Shown here: positions 1 to 5,988 of the stretch, piece by piece
Layout: each line of letters begins with the position of its first letter
Position numbering within the stretch: position 1 is the stretch's first letter
IMG/VR virus record: IMGVR_UViG_3300001419_001203
Location: 2,678-26,302 of that record
Strand: one strand, 5' to 3'
DNA from: a virus
DNA length: 23,625 nucleotides
The notes under the pieces: generated by a model
Databases searched by the model: none
Told to the model about the DNA's origin: nothing
The model's input: only the letters and a program-made list of their open reading frames with translations
Position numbers and translations under genes: made by a program

Positions 1-264
1 CAGGTTATTGATACACCTGACGATGCCTCGTTGTACCCGTTCGTTGCAGCTGAGTTCCACAAGCAAGACTGGCGCTACCACAACATGCAGTACCAACGTG
101 TGTACGAGTTGTCTGGCATGGACACAATCAAGAAGCACTTGTACTCAATGATGTACGACAAGAAAGGGCTGTCTGGTTTCCGACAGCTAGCACTAGGTGA
201 GTCTATACACGCCCGTATATACACACATGAAGAAGTTAAACAGATGGAGAACAGCAATGTCTAA
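1..264 (+). CDS. Unknown phage protein, C-terminal part only (5' end outside window)
   Basis: The frame is open from base 1 to the TAA at 262-264, so this is the last 87 residues of a longer gene. A TTG at 31 could serve as a start, but it has no ribosome-binding site and coding continues upstream of it. The fragment is rich in Tyr, His and Met and has no motif I can assign. It overlaps the next gene by 8 bases, so the two are probably translationally coupled. In phages with a DUF3150-like gene nearby, MoxR-type ATPase or VWA (CobS/CobT-like) genes often sit close by; this fragment could be the tail of one, but nothing in it proves that. Confidence 0.6.
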   Translation, partial: QVIDTPDDASLYPFVAAEFHKQDWRYHNMQYQRVYELSGMDTIKKHLYSMMYDKKGLSGFRQLALGESIHARIYTHEEVKQMENSNV

Positions 265-646
265 TTACTTAAAAGCGGCTACGTTCGAGAGCCATGAAGA
301 TTTGGTTGCAGCACTGGTGGCATCCAAGCTGCACTTCGATGCAGACAAATGGAAAGAGTTAACACGCTACATACGTGTAGATGAGTATGAGTTGACTGTC
401 TGGACTGAGTGGGACGATAGCGATCTAGCTCCCTTCTGGGGTTTCTGGGAGATGAGCGACTTCTCCATCGACATCGAGTGGTCAGAGATTGAGTTGAGTT
501 CTTATGAAGAAGATGTATGCACGCAGCACTACACCTCAACCGCAGTAGATCACAACGTCGAGTTCCCACAGTTCGAGTTCGAGATTAATTTTATTAACAC
601 CAAGCTAGATAAGTTCCTAGCAGAACAACAAGGAGAAGCAGCATGA
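257..646 (+). CDS. Highly acidic small protein of unknown function
   Basis: 129 residues. I chose the ATG at 257 because GGAGA sits at 246-250 just upstream; an in-frame ATG at 197 lies deep inside the preceding gene. The protein has about 29 Asp/Glu against 8 Lys/Arg. Residues 41-115 carry about 20 acidic residues and no Lys or Arg, together with many Trp, Phe and Tyr. There is no signal peptide or membrane segment. Strong acidity with aromatic and beta-like alternation is what DNA-mimic proteins (the Ocr or Ugi type of strategy) look like, but there is no sequence match I can claim. It ends in an ATGA overlap with the DUF3150-like gene, so it belongs to the same transcript. Confidence 0.75.
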   Translation: MSNYLKAATFESHEDLVAALVASKLHFDADKWKELTRYIRVDEYELTVWTEWDDSDLAPFWGFWEMSDFSIDIEWSEIELSSYEEDVCTQHYTSTAVDHNVEFPQFEFEINFINTKLDKFLAEQQGEAA

Positions 647-1500
647 GCATTTCAATCTCATCGTCGGCGATGTTAGTCGACCTATCAATCGGCACTTGGA
701 CAGCACGCAAGCTAGATCGCAGCGTGACTGACGAGGTTAACTCTAACAAGAAAGCTAGCAAGTCAGCGTCGCGCGTTAACAAGAACTTGTTACCAGAAGT
801 TAAGCAGCTTGATCGCATCAACAAGTTCGTGTCTGCGACTCGTAAGTGGATGTATCAAGAGACCCTGCCTTGGTCTGACTATGGTCCTCGCCTTATCCCT
901 ACGGCTAAGTTCTTTGACTTCAAGCGCAAGCTAGACGAAGCGAAGACCGAGTTTGAAGATATGGTGCAGGATTTCCTCACTGATTACCCAACACTAATCA
1001 GCGCACAAGCGTTTGAGTTGGGGGATATGTTCAATCGTGATGAATATCCTTCGGTAGATTCAATCGCTAGTCGATTCAATTTCCGTGCATCGTTTATCCC
1101 AGTGCCTGAGTCTGGTGACTTCCGTGTGGATATTGGTGATGAAGCAGCTGAGGAACTTCGTACACAGTACGAGCAGGAGTACATGGCTCGATATGAGAAT
1201 GCTCTCGCAGACATTCGATCTCGGATTGCCGTTGGTTTGAAGCACTTGTCTGAGCGCTTTACTGACAACGATGACGGCAACCGCAAGCGTTTCAATAACG
1301 ATATCCTTGAACGATTCATTGAAACCTTGTCGACTGTGCGCGCACTGAACCTAACTAACGACCCGCAGATCGCCAAGATTATTCACGAGTCTGAGTGGGC
1401 AGTTGCTAACGTAGATGTAGAAGAAGTGCGGGACAGCAAAGAGATTCGCAAGGATGTTCGCAATCGTGTTGACTCGATCTTAGAAACGTTCGACTTCTAA
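643..1500 (+). CDS. DUF3150-like protein
   Basis: 285 residues, starting at the ATG of an ATGA overlap with AAGGAG at 629-634 as ribosome-binding site. The N-terminal third has the pattern I associate with DUF3150: an opening stretch ending in IGTWTARKLD, then a conserved TLPWSDYGPRLIP block near residues 75-88, then an FRVDI segment near 158-162. The rest is charged and helical, with likely coiled-coil parts at about 90-110 and 170-205. DUF3150 proteins have no established biochemical role. In phages and bacteria they tend to be encoded beside MoxR-type AAA ATPases and VWA-domain (CobT-like) proteins, suggesting a chaperone-like or metal-chelatase-like complex. The partners would lie left of this window. 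The family call is from memory of the pattern, not a search. Confidence 0.65.
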   Translation: MSISISSSAMLVDLSIGTWTARKLDRSVTDEVNSNKKASKSASRVNKNLLPEVKQLDRINKFVSATRKWMYQETLPWSDYGPRLIPTAKFFDFKRKLDEAKTEFEDMVQDFLTDYPTLISAQAFELGDMFNRDEYPSVDSIASRFNFRASFIPVPESGDFRVDIGDEAAEELRTQYEQEYMARYENALADIRSRIAVGLKHLSERFTDNDDGNRKRFNNDILERFIETLSTVRALNLTNDPQIAKIIHESEWAVANVDVEEVRDSKEIRKDVRNRVDSILETFDF

Positions 1501-1802
1501 TGGCAGACCCATCCTACAAACCAGTTTTGTTAGATAAGTTTGCTGTTATTTACAAAGATGACTGTGATTGGTGGTGTGATGATACAGGACGTGACTTCAT
1601 CAACTACGGGAATCTTTTTAACCTTCCTTCTGACTATGCACAGAAGGTAACTCTGTTGCAGCACTGCGACATACACAAGGCTCTCAAGGGCATTGGTCGT
1701 CGTGTTGCAACTAACCGCTACTGGGTAGAGAAGGCTGTTGCGCCACAAGCACTGCTGTCCTACACTATTCGGTGGAAACAGAAACAAACCAAGTCTAAAT
1801 GA
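1500..1802 (+). CDS. Hypothetical phage protein, 100 aa
   Basis: The start overlaps the previous stop by one base (TAATG), typical of translational coupling; no independent ribosome-binding site is visible. The protein has an aromatic, Cys-containing first half (KDDCDWWCDDTGRDF near residues 19-33) and a basic tail (RWKQKQTKSK). Two Cys in the first part and one in the middle are too few for a clear zinc site. I do not recognise a family. Co-transcription with the acidic protein and the DUF3150-like gene suggests an accessory function of the same cluster. Confidence 0.75.
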   Translation: MADPSYKPVLLDKFAVIYKDDCDWWCDDTGRDFINYGNLFNLPSDYAQKVTLLQHCDIHKALKGIGRRVATNRYWVEKAVAPQALLSYTIRWKQKQTKSK

Positions 1803-1830
1803 CACTAACCCAACATAGAGAAACCAAACT

Positions 1831-2289
1831 ATGACTACTCGTAAACAACGTAAATCCGTAACTACTGAATCTGTTAAAGAGTTCCAACGCCTTAAAAAAG
1901 AAGGCTTCAACAATCAGCAGATCGCTGAGCTGACTAACTATTCTGCACCTACTGTGGGTCGCCATCTCAAGAACGCTAAACCTTCGGGTAAGCAGCTGAC
2001 TAAAGAAGATCGTGCGTCTATCGTTGCCCAACGTAACGCAGGCATGTCGTTCTCCGCCATCGCTTTAAACTTGCATTGCAGCGAATCAACCGCACACCGC
2101 ATCTTCCATGAGGAAACTGGGCGCTACAACCGACGCTCCAAGCGTGGTCAACCTGTGCTAGCTGAAGGTGTAGCGGCGCGTAAAGCCCCACATAAATCTC
2201 CAAGCGTAGCTCAGGAGCAAAGCACCACACCTTGGGGTGCTCTCGCAGCGCTTGTCGTACTGGCAGGCATCGCAGCTTTAGCTATATGA
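1831..2289 (+). CDS. Tandem helix-turn-helix protein with C-terminal membrane anchor
   Basis: 152 residues. Two HTH units of the resolvase/Hin type are visible: residues about 24-46 (GFNNQQIAELTNYSAPTVGR) and about 66-92 (AGMSFSAIALNLHCSESTAH). Both have the 'not yet bound, then sequence-reading helix' spacing of DNA-binding helices. A basic, disordered linker (about 95-130) follows, and the last 17-18 residues from G136 to the end are purely hydrophobic (Ala, Leu, Val, Ile) after a single Trp. That would make it a tail-anchored, membrane-tethered DNA-binding protein. Just downstream lies a perfect palindrome over a promoter-like sequence (2300-2333), a plausible target. The start has only a weak AGAG ribosome-binding site at 1815-1818. 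Alternative: a small terminase-like DNA-binding protein, although membrane anchoring and position argue for a regulator. Confidence 0.7.
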   Translation: MTTRKQRKSVTTESVKEFQRLKKEGFNNQQIAELTNYSAPTVGRHLKNAKPSGKQLTKEDRASIVAQRNAGMSFSAIALNLHCSESTAHRIFHEETGRYNRRSKRGQPVLAEGVAARKAPHKSPSVAQEQSTTPWGALAALVVLAGIAALAI

Positions 2290-2299
2290 TATTGGCATC

Positions 2300-2329
2300 T
2301 TGACATTAGGTTGGACAACCTGACCTAAT
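2300..2329 (+). promoter_or_regulatory. Candidate sigma-70 promoter
   Basis: A perfect -35 hexamer TTGACA (2300-2305) is followed 18 bases later by CCTAAT (2324-2329), a 4-of-6 match to the -10 box. It lies in the 64-base gap after the HTH gene and would drive the 60-aa gene and probably the VRR-NUC-polymerase transcript. The hexamers fall in the two arms of the inverted repeat at 2301-2333. The -10 match is only moderate, so this is a candidate. Confidence 0.45.
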
Positions 2330-2333
2330 GTCA
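2301..2333. promoter_or_regulatory. Perfect 11-bp inverted repeat, candidate operator
   Basis: TGACATTAGGT (2301-2311) and ACCTAATGTCA (2323-2333) are exact inverted copies separated by 11 bases. An alternative shorter stem (AGGTT/AACCT) lies inside. No T-tract follows, so a terminator is unlikely. The arms cover the -35 and -10 hexamers of the candidate promoter, which is how repressor operators are often placed. The HTH protein encoded immediately upstream is the obvious candidate to bind. Confidence 0.55.
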
Positions 2334-2353
2334 CTTTGTCCTTGGAGAATGCT

Positions 2354-2536
2354 ATGGCTACTACCACTGAAGAAACAACTGTTATCAAAAACGCGCGCAC
2401 TGACGAGGTGTATGCTGACGAGTCTGCGGCTGCTGCTGATATTGCTAGCCCTGATACCGACACTACCGATTCTGATATTTCTCGTAGCGTTACTTTATCT
2501 GTCTTGAAAGGCGTTGGCTCACAAGGTAAAGCGTAA
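2354..2536 (+). CDS. Small acidic, probably disordered protein
   Basis: 60 residues. I chose the ATG at 2354 because TTGGAG lies at 2341-2346 with good spacing; the TTG at 2336 would place the start in the operator region. The composition is Thr, Asp, Ala and Ser rich (for example ADIASPDTDTTDSD), with a short hydrophobic C-terminal segment (VTLSVLKGVG). There is no recognisable domain. It sits directly behind the palindromic promoter/operator and is bracketed by copies of a TGTCACTTTG element, so it may be the first product of a regulated transcript. Function unknown. Confidence 0.6.
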   Translation: MATTTEETTVIKNARTDEVYADESAAAADIASPDTDTTDSDISRSVTLSVLKGVGSQGKA

Positions 2537-2542
2537 GACAAA

Positions 2543-2596
2543 ATGCGAGACCGTACCCGACGTAAAGACAAAGTGACTGGGTGTCACTTTGGCTGA
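2543..2596 (+). CDS. Possible 17-aa leader peptide ahead of the VRR-NUC gene
   Basis: A short frame ATG-TGA encodes a very basic peptide (MRDRTRRKDKVTGCHFG). Its stop overlaps the first codons of the nuclease gene (TTG at 2589), and its translation would run through the hairpin at 2569-2591. The ribosome-binding site is poor (AGG at 2525-2527, about 15 bases away). It could be a coupling leader or simply chance. Confidence 0.2.
   Translation: MRDRTRRKDKVTGCHFG
2569..2591. promoter_or_regulatory. Perfect 9-bp hairpin covering a TTG start codon
   Basis: CAAAGTGAC (2569-2577) and GTCACTTTG (2583-2591) form a perfect stem with a 5-base loop. The last three bases are the TTG start of the VRR-NUC gene, so in RNA the start codon would be paired. 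The left arm, extended to GACAAAGTGAC (2567-2577), is also the exact reverse complement of bases 2330-2340 upstream of the 60-aa gene. Confidence 0.55.
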
Positions 2597-2888
2597 TACT
2601 CCCGAAAAGAAAGTTAAGCGCAAAATTGTCGCGATACTGAAAGAGTATGGCGCGTATTATTTTTATCCCGTTACTGGAGGCTTCGGTGCCTCTGGTGTTC
2701 CCGATGTAATTGCCTGTGTAAATGGGCACTTCGTTGGGATTGAAGCGAAGGCTGACATGAATAAGAACAAGCCAACGGCGCTTCAGGTGAAGAACCTAAA
2801 CCACATAAAGGAGTGTGGGGGGACAGCGTTGGTAATTGATGCCAACAATTTAGATCATCTTGTAAACACATTGGAGAAACTTAAATGA
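2589..2888 (+). CDS. VRR-NUC family nuclease
   Basis: 99 residues, a compact stand-alone VRR-NUC domain of the PD-(D/E)XK fold. The signature is clear: GASGVPDVI (Asp39), then GIEAK (Glu52, Lys54), then PTALQ (Gln66) and a closing GGTALVID strand. Stand-alone VRR-NUC proteins are common in phages and are predicted to cut branched or junction DNA (Holliday-junction resolvase-like), fitting a role in replication or packaging. No ATG or GTG lies before the catalytic residues, so TTG at 2589 is the most plausible start, with no convincing ribosome-binding site. The start lies in a hairpin and overlaps a possible leader peptide. It ends in an ATGA overlap with the next small gene. Confidence 0.85.
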   Translation: MADTPEKKVKRKIVAILKEYGAYYFYPVTGGFGASGVPDVIACVNGHFVGIEAKADMNKNKPTALQVKNLNHIKECGGTALVIDANNLDHLVNTLEKLK

Positions 2889-3043
2889 TCAAGCAATTAT
2901 CACTGGCAGTAGTAGCCGTCGCACTTATCATCGTGGGCGTGTTTGTCGTAGTAGACGTGATGAATGAGACTGATGCAGAGGCTCAAGCAGAGCAAGCGAT
3001 GCACGAGATTCAGGTGAACAAAGTCACCGAAGAAGCTAAGTAA
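2885..3043 (+). CDS. Small single-pass membrane protein, 52 aa
   Basis: The start is the ATG of an ATGA overlap with the VRR-NUC stop, so it is probably coupled. Residues about 5-24 (LSLAVVAVALIIVGVFVVV) form one uninterrupted hydrophobic helix after a short basic MIKQ start. The remaining 28 residues are acidic and helical (ETDAEAQAEQAMHE). It looks like an N-terminally anchored inner-membrane protein with a short soluble tail. No family recognised; a holin or host-membrane modulator is possible but unproven. Confidence 0.6.
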   Translation: MIKQLSLAVVAVALIIVGVFVVVDVMNETDAEAQAEQAMHEIQVNKVTEEAK

Positions 3044-3061
3044 TTAGTCGCTTGCCGCCAC

Positions 3062-5005
3062 ATGCAGATTATCTACTTAGACTTTGAGACGTATTGGTCT
3101 CAGACCCACTCTTTAACCAAAATCCATCCAGTTGAGTACGTCATGCACCCAGAGACGGAGATTCAGTCCGTCGCAATAAAGGTTAATGGCGACCCAGCCT
3201 TCGTGATGTTTGGGGAAGATAAAATCCAAGAATGGGCTGACGCCACTGACTTTTCCAACTGCGCGTTGGTTGGTCACAATATGTCTGGCTTCGACGCGAT
3301 GATCTGCGCGTGGCGATTTAACATTAGACCCAAGATGTGGGGCTGCACACTGGCGATGGCTCGCAACATGGGCTATGCAAAAACAGTGGGTGGCTCATTA
3401 AAAAAGGTAGCTAGTGACTTAGGTGTAGGCGAGAAGCTGAGCCTTGAGGCTACGAATACAAAGGGCAAGTACCTGAAGGACTTTACCGACGAAGAACTCA
3501 AGGCGATGGAGAAGTACAACGTAGTCGATACGGAGTTGTGCGCAGGTATATTCCAGAAGCTCGCCCCCAAGATAGGTGCCAGAGAACTCAAACTCATCGA
3601 CACCACAATCAAAATGCTAGTTGAACCCAAGTTCAATTTAGACATCCCGCTTTTAGAACGCACACTGGCTGACATCCAAGAAGCCCAGAAAAAAGTTCTG
3701 CTGAACATCGCCGAGGAAATATCAGATGAACCGCTCGCGTTACTCACCGAAGATGAGCAAGTTGAAATCGCTAAGAAAATCTTGGCGTCGGCTCCAAAAT
3801 TTGCAAAGTATCTACAATCACGAGGTGTGGAGGTGCCGAAGAAAGCGTCCCCTTCTAACCCCGAAAAGCTCATTCCGGCACTGGCTAAGACAGACGAAGC
3901 ATTCCTCGCGCTACAAGAGCATGAAGACTTCAACGTCGCTGCGGCTGCATCTGCTCGTCTTAACGTTAAAAGCACAATCTTAGAATCACGAATCCAACAG
4001 TTCATAGCTTGCGGCTCTGCCATTGGAGGCAAGCTGCCAATCGCATTGAACTATTACGGCGCGGATACAACTGGTCGATGGTCTGGGACCATGAAGATGA
4101 ACCAGCAAAACCTACCTCGCGTCAATCCGTACAAGCCACAGCCTTCGGACAGCCTTCGTAACTCTCTGGTCGCACCGGAAGGTTACAAGGTGGTTGTGGC
4201 TGACTTATCTGGCATTGAGCTGCGTGTGAACCACTTCCTATGGAAGGTGGAGTCGAGCATGTCACTGTTCAAAGCTGACCCTGAGAAAGCTGATCTGTAT
4301 AAGGACTTTGCCTCTAAGCTGTATGAAAAGCCCGTAGGGGAAGTCACTAAGGAAGAACGTCAGGTGGGCAAGGTTGCACACTTGGGTCTAGGTTTTGGTG
4401 CAGGGGCTAAGACATTCCAGAATGTTGCGAAGCTCATGGGCGGAGTCGATCTTTCTGAGGAAGAATCGCAGAATGTAGTCGACAAGTGGCGTAACACCTA
4501 CGACGACATCAAGCAGGGGTGGCGCACCTGCCATGACATGCTGCCTTGGATGCTTGAGATGGAAGGTTTAGAGTCTTTTGACATCGACCCTTGGGGGTTA
4601 TGCACAACTACGTTGGGCGGCATCAAGACGCCGATGGGCATGATTCGCTACCCACATCTGCGCAAAGAGTACAGCGAAGAAGATCAACGATACGAGTGGT
4701 GGTACGGCGAAGGTCGTAAGAAGGCTCGCATCTACGCAGGGAAGATAACTGAGAACATCGTGCAGCATCTAGCGCGTGAGGTTATCTGCGACAACATCCT
4801 AGAGGTAGCCAAGACTCGACTCGGTAAAAAGTACCCGCTAGCACACACAGTTCACGACGAATTGATCTACGTTGTAAAGGATGAAGATGCTCAGGAAATG
4901 CTTGATACTGTTCAGAAAGTTATGCGAAACGGCGTGACATGGTGGCCTGAATTGATAACATGGTCTGAGGGTGATATCGCCCAAACATATGGAGCCGCCA
5001 AGTAA
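3062..5005 (+). CDS. polA: Family A DNA polymerase with 3'-5' proofreading exonuclease
   Basis: 647 residues, the phage replicative polymerase. The exonuclease domain is intact: Asp7/Glu9 (LDFET), HNMSGFD with Asp78, and Tyr152-x3-Asp156. Polymerase motif A is DLSGIELR with Asp381. Motif B (O-helix) is R433-x3-K437-x3-L441-G-x2-F445-G. Motif C is HDE at 598-600. There is no 5'-3' exonuclease domain, as in T7 DNA polymerase. The residue aligned with E. coli Pol I Phe762 (T7 Tyr526) is Leu441, the type common in marine virioplankton and linked in the literature to slower, more accurate synthesis. Motif A has Gly384 where the canonical motif has Gln. The ribosome-binding site is weak. The stop overlaps the next start by one base, joining it to the Cas4-like nuclease gene. 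Confidence 0.96.
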   Translation: MQIIYLDFETYWSQTHSLTKIHPVEYVMHPETEIQSVAIKVNGDPAFVMFGEDKIQEWADATDFSNCALVGHNMSGFDAMICAWRFNIRPKMWGCTLAMARNMGYAKTVGGSLKKVASDLGVGEKLSLEATNTKGKYLKDFTDEELKAMEKYNVVDTELCAGIFQKLAPKIGARELKLIDTTIKMLVEPKFNLDIPLLERTLADIQEAQKKVLLNIAEEISDEPLALLTEDEQVEIAKKILASAPKFAKYLQSRGVEVPKKASPSNPEKLIPALAKTDEAFLALQEHEDFNVAAAASARLNVKSTILESRIQQFIACGSAIGGKLPIALNYYGADTTGRWSGTMKMNQQNLPRVNPYKPQPSDSLRNSLVAPEGYKVVVADLSGIELRVNHFLWKVESSMSLFKADPEKADLYKDFASKLYEKPVGEVTKEERQVGKVAHLGLGFGAGAKTFQNVAKLMGGVDLSEEESQNVVDKWRNTYDDIKQGWRTCHDMLPWMLEMEGLESFDIDPWGLCTTTLGGIKTPMGMIRYPHLRKEYSEEDQRYEWWYGEGRKKARIYAGKITENIVQHLAREVICDNILEVAKTRLGKKYPLAHTVHDELIYVVKDEDAQEMLDTVQKVMRNGVTWWPELITWSEGDIAQTYGAAK

Positions 5006-5658
5006 TGCCTGCATGGTCATTTAGTTCTATCAAGCTGTACGATACCTGCCCCCGTAAGTATCACGCAGAGAAAGTCGAGAAACTGTATCCGTTTCAAGAC
5101 ACCCAAGCCACAATCTATGGTAAAGAAGTTCACCTTGCTGCTGAAGAGTACATAAGGGATGACAAGCCATTGCCTGTGGGACACTCGCAATTCCAACCCA
5201 TGCTAGACCGCTTGCGTAACATCAAGGGCGAGAAGCTGTGTGAGCTAAAGATGGCACTCACCGCTGATCTACAGCCGACTAAGTTCCTAGCGAAGAACGT
5301 ATGGGTGAGGGGTATTGCGGACCTCATCATTGTCAACGGCGAGACAGCACGAGTCATTGACTACAAGACTGGCTCAGCTAAGTACCCAGACAAAGGGCAG
5401 CTAGAGTTGATGGCGATGATGGTGATGGCTCACTACCCAGAGGTGCAGTACGTCAAGGCAGGGCTTCTGTTCATGCTGCACGACACATTTATTACCGCTG
5501 AATACCACCGAGATGATCTTGACGAGATGTGGGATAGGTGGCGGAATAAGTACAACAAGCTAGCCGCTTCATACGACAACGACAACTGGCCTCCAAACCC
5601 GAATGGATTGTGCCGAAACTGGTGTCCTGTCGAGCATTGTGAGTTCCAAGGAGGCTGA
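5005..5658 (+). CDS. Cas4/RecB-like PD-(D/E)XK exonuclease with Fe-S cluster motif
   Basis: 217 residues. The N-terminus has SSIKLYDTCPRKYH with Cys15, then GKEVH (His43), RGIADLI (Asp106), VIDYKTG (Asp119, Lys121) and QLELM (Gln132), the RecB-nuclease motif series. Three C-terminal Cys (203, 207, 212) together with Cys15 make the four-Cys pattern of the Fe-S cluster in Cas4 and AddB-type nucleases. No CRISPR array or other cas gene is present, and its position right after the polymerase points to phage replication or recombination: end resection, host DNA degradation or concatemer processing. The ribosome-binding site GGAG (4991-4994) lies in the polymerase gene. A one-base overlap couples them. 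Confidence 0.9.
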   Translation: MPAWSFSSIKLYDTCPRKYHAEKVEKLYPFQDTQATIYGKEVHLAAEEYIRDDKPLPVGHSQFQPMLDRLRNIKGEKLCELKMALTADLQPTKFLAKNVWVRGIADLIIVNGETARVIDYKTGSAKYPDKGQLELMAMMVMAHYPEVQYVKAGLLFMLHDTFITAEYHRDDLDEMWDRWRNKYNKLAASYDNDNWPPNPNGLCRNWCPVEHCEFQGG

Positions 5659-5659
5659 C

Positions 5660-5917
5660 ATGCCACGCAATCCACGCGACTACAAAAAAGAGCGTAAGTA
5701 CGACTCTAAACCTGAAGTTAAAAAGAAACGCGCAGCTCGTAACCGTGCTCGTTACCAGCTGATGAAAGAAGGCGTCGTTAAGAAAGGCGACGGCAAAGAT
5801 GTAGACCACAAGAAGCCACTAAGCAAAGGTGGCAGCACAAAGCGTAGCAACCTGCGCGCTGTACCGGCATCGAAGAACCGCTCATTTGCACGCACTAAAA
5901 AAGCAAAGATGAAGTAG
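5660..5917 (+). CDS. Small HNH endonuclease
   Basis: 85 residues. The ATG at 5660 is chosen because of the strong AAGGAGG at 5649-5655; a longer in-frame start at 5603 lies inside the Cas4-like gene. A strongly basic N-terminal half is followed by DVDHKKPLSKGG (His50), SNLRAV (Asn64) and SKNRSF (Asn73), the HNH/N motif series. The ribosome-binding site abuts the end of the nuclease gene, so the two are likely co-translated. Small free-standing HNH proteins occur as homing-type endonucleases or as packaging-associated nickases. This one is not next to terminase genes, so a replication/recombination or homing role is more likely. Confidence 0.85.
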   Translation: MPRNPRDYKKERKYDSKPEVKKKRAARNRARYQLMKEGVVKKGDGKDVDHKKPLSKGGSTKRSNLRAVPASKNRSFARTKKAKMK

Positions 5918-5924
5918 TTGCCAA

Positions 5925-5955
5925 CCACCCAAATCTAGCGCAGACTAGAGGGTGG
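5925..5955. promoter_or_regulatory. Imperfect hairpin in the gap before the helicase gene
   Basis: CCACCC plus TCTAG (5925-5938, with an AAA bulge) pairs with CTAGA plus GGGTGG (5945-5955): 11 base pairs around a 6-base loop. There is no T-run downstream, so a standard intrinsic terminator is not supported. It may be an RNA processing or stability element, or a protein site. Confidence 0.4.
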
Positions 5956-5973
5956 ATTAAACCGAATAATAAG

Positions 5974-5988
5974 TGTGGCTAGTCCACA
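5974..5988. promoter_or_regulatory. Short hairpin just upstream of the helicase ribosome-binding site
   Basis: TGTGG (5974-5978) and CCACA (5984-5988) flank the 5-base loop CTAGT. The ribosome-binding site AAGGGA (5992-5997) and ATG at 6001 follow directly, so the stem could influence helicase translation. It is short enough to be chance. Confidence 0.3.

Noticed and set aside
1-1000. Apparent excess of CTAG (about 8 in the first kb)
   Set aside because: Counting in other kilobases gives about 1-4, near expectation, so it is not a general feature.
3373-4032. 219-aa frame on the minus strand inside the DNA polymerase gene
   Set aside because: Ser/Ala-rich shadow of an undisputed polymerase gene, with no motif and no ribosome-binding site.
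5005-5658. Idea of a phage CRISPR-Cas adaptation module because of the Cas4-like gene
   Set aside because: No repeat-spacer array, cas1 or cas2 in the window; Cas4-like nucleases are common stand-alone phage replication genes.
5918-5970. Promoter from TTGCCA (5918) to AATAAT (5965)
   Set aside because: The spacing is far too long for one promoter, and neither box has a proper partner at 16-18 bases.
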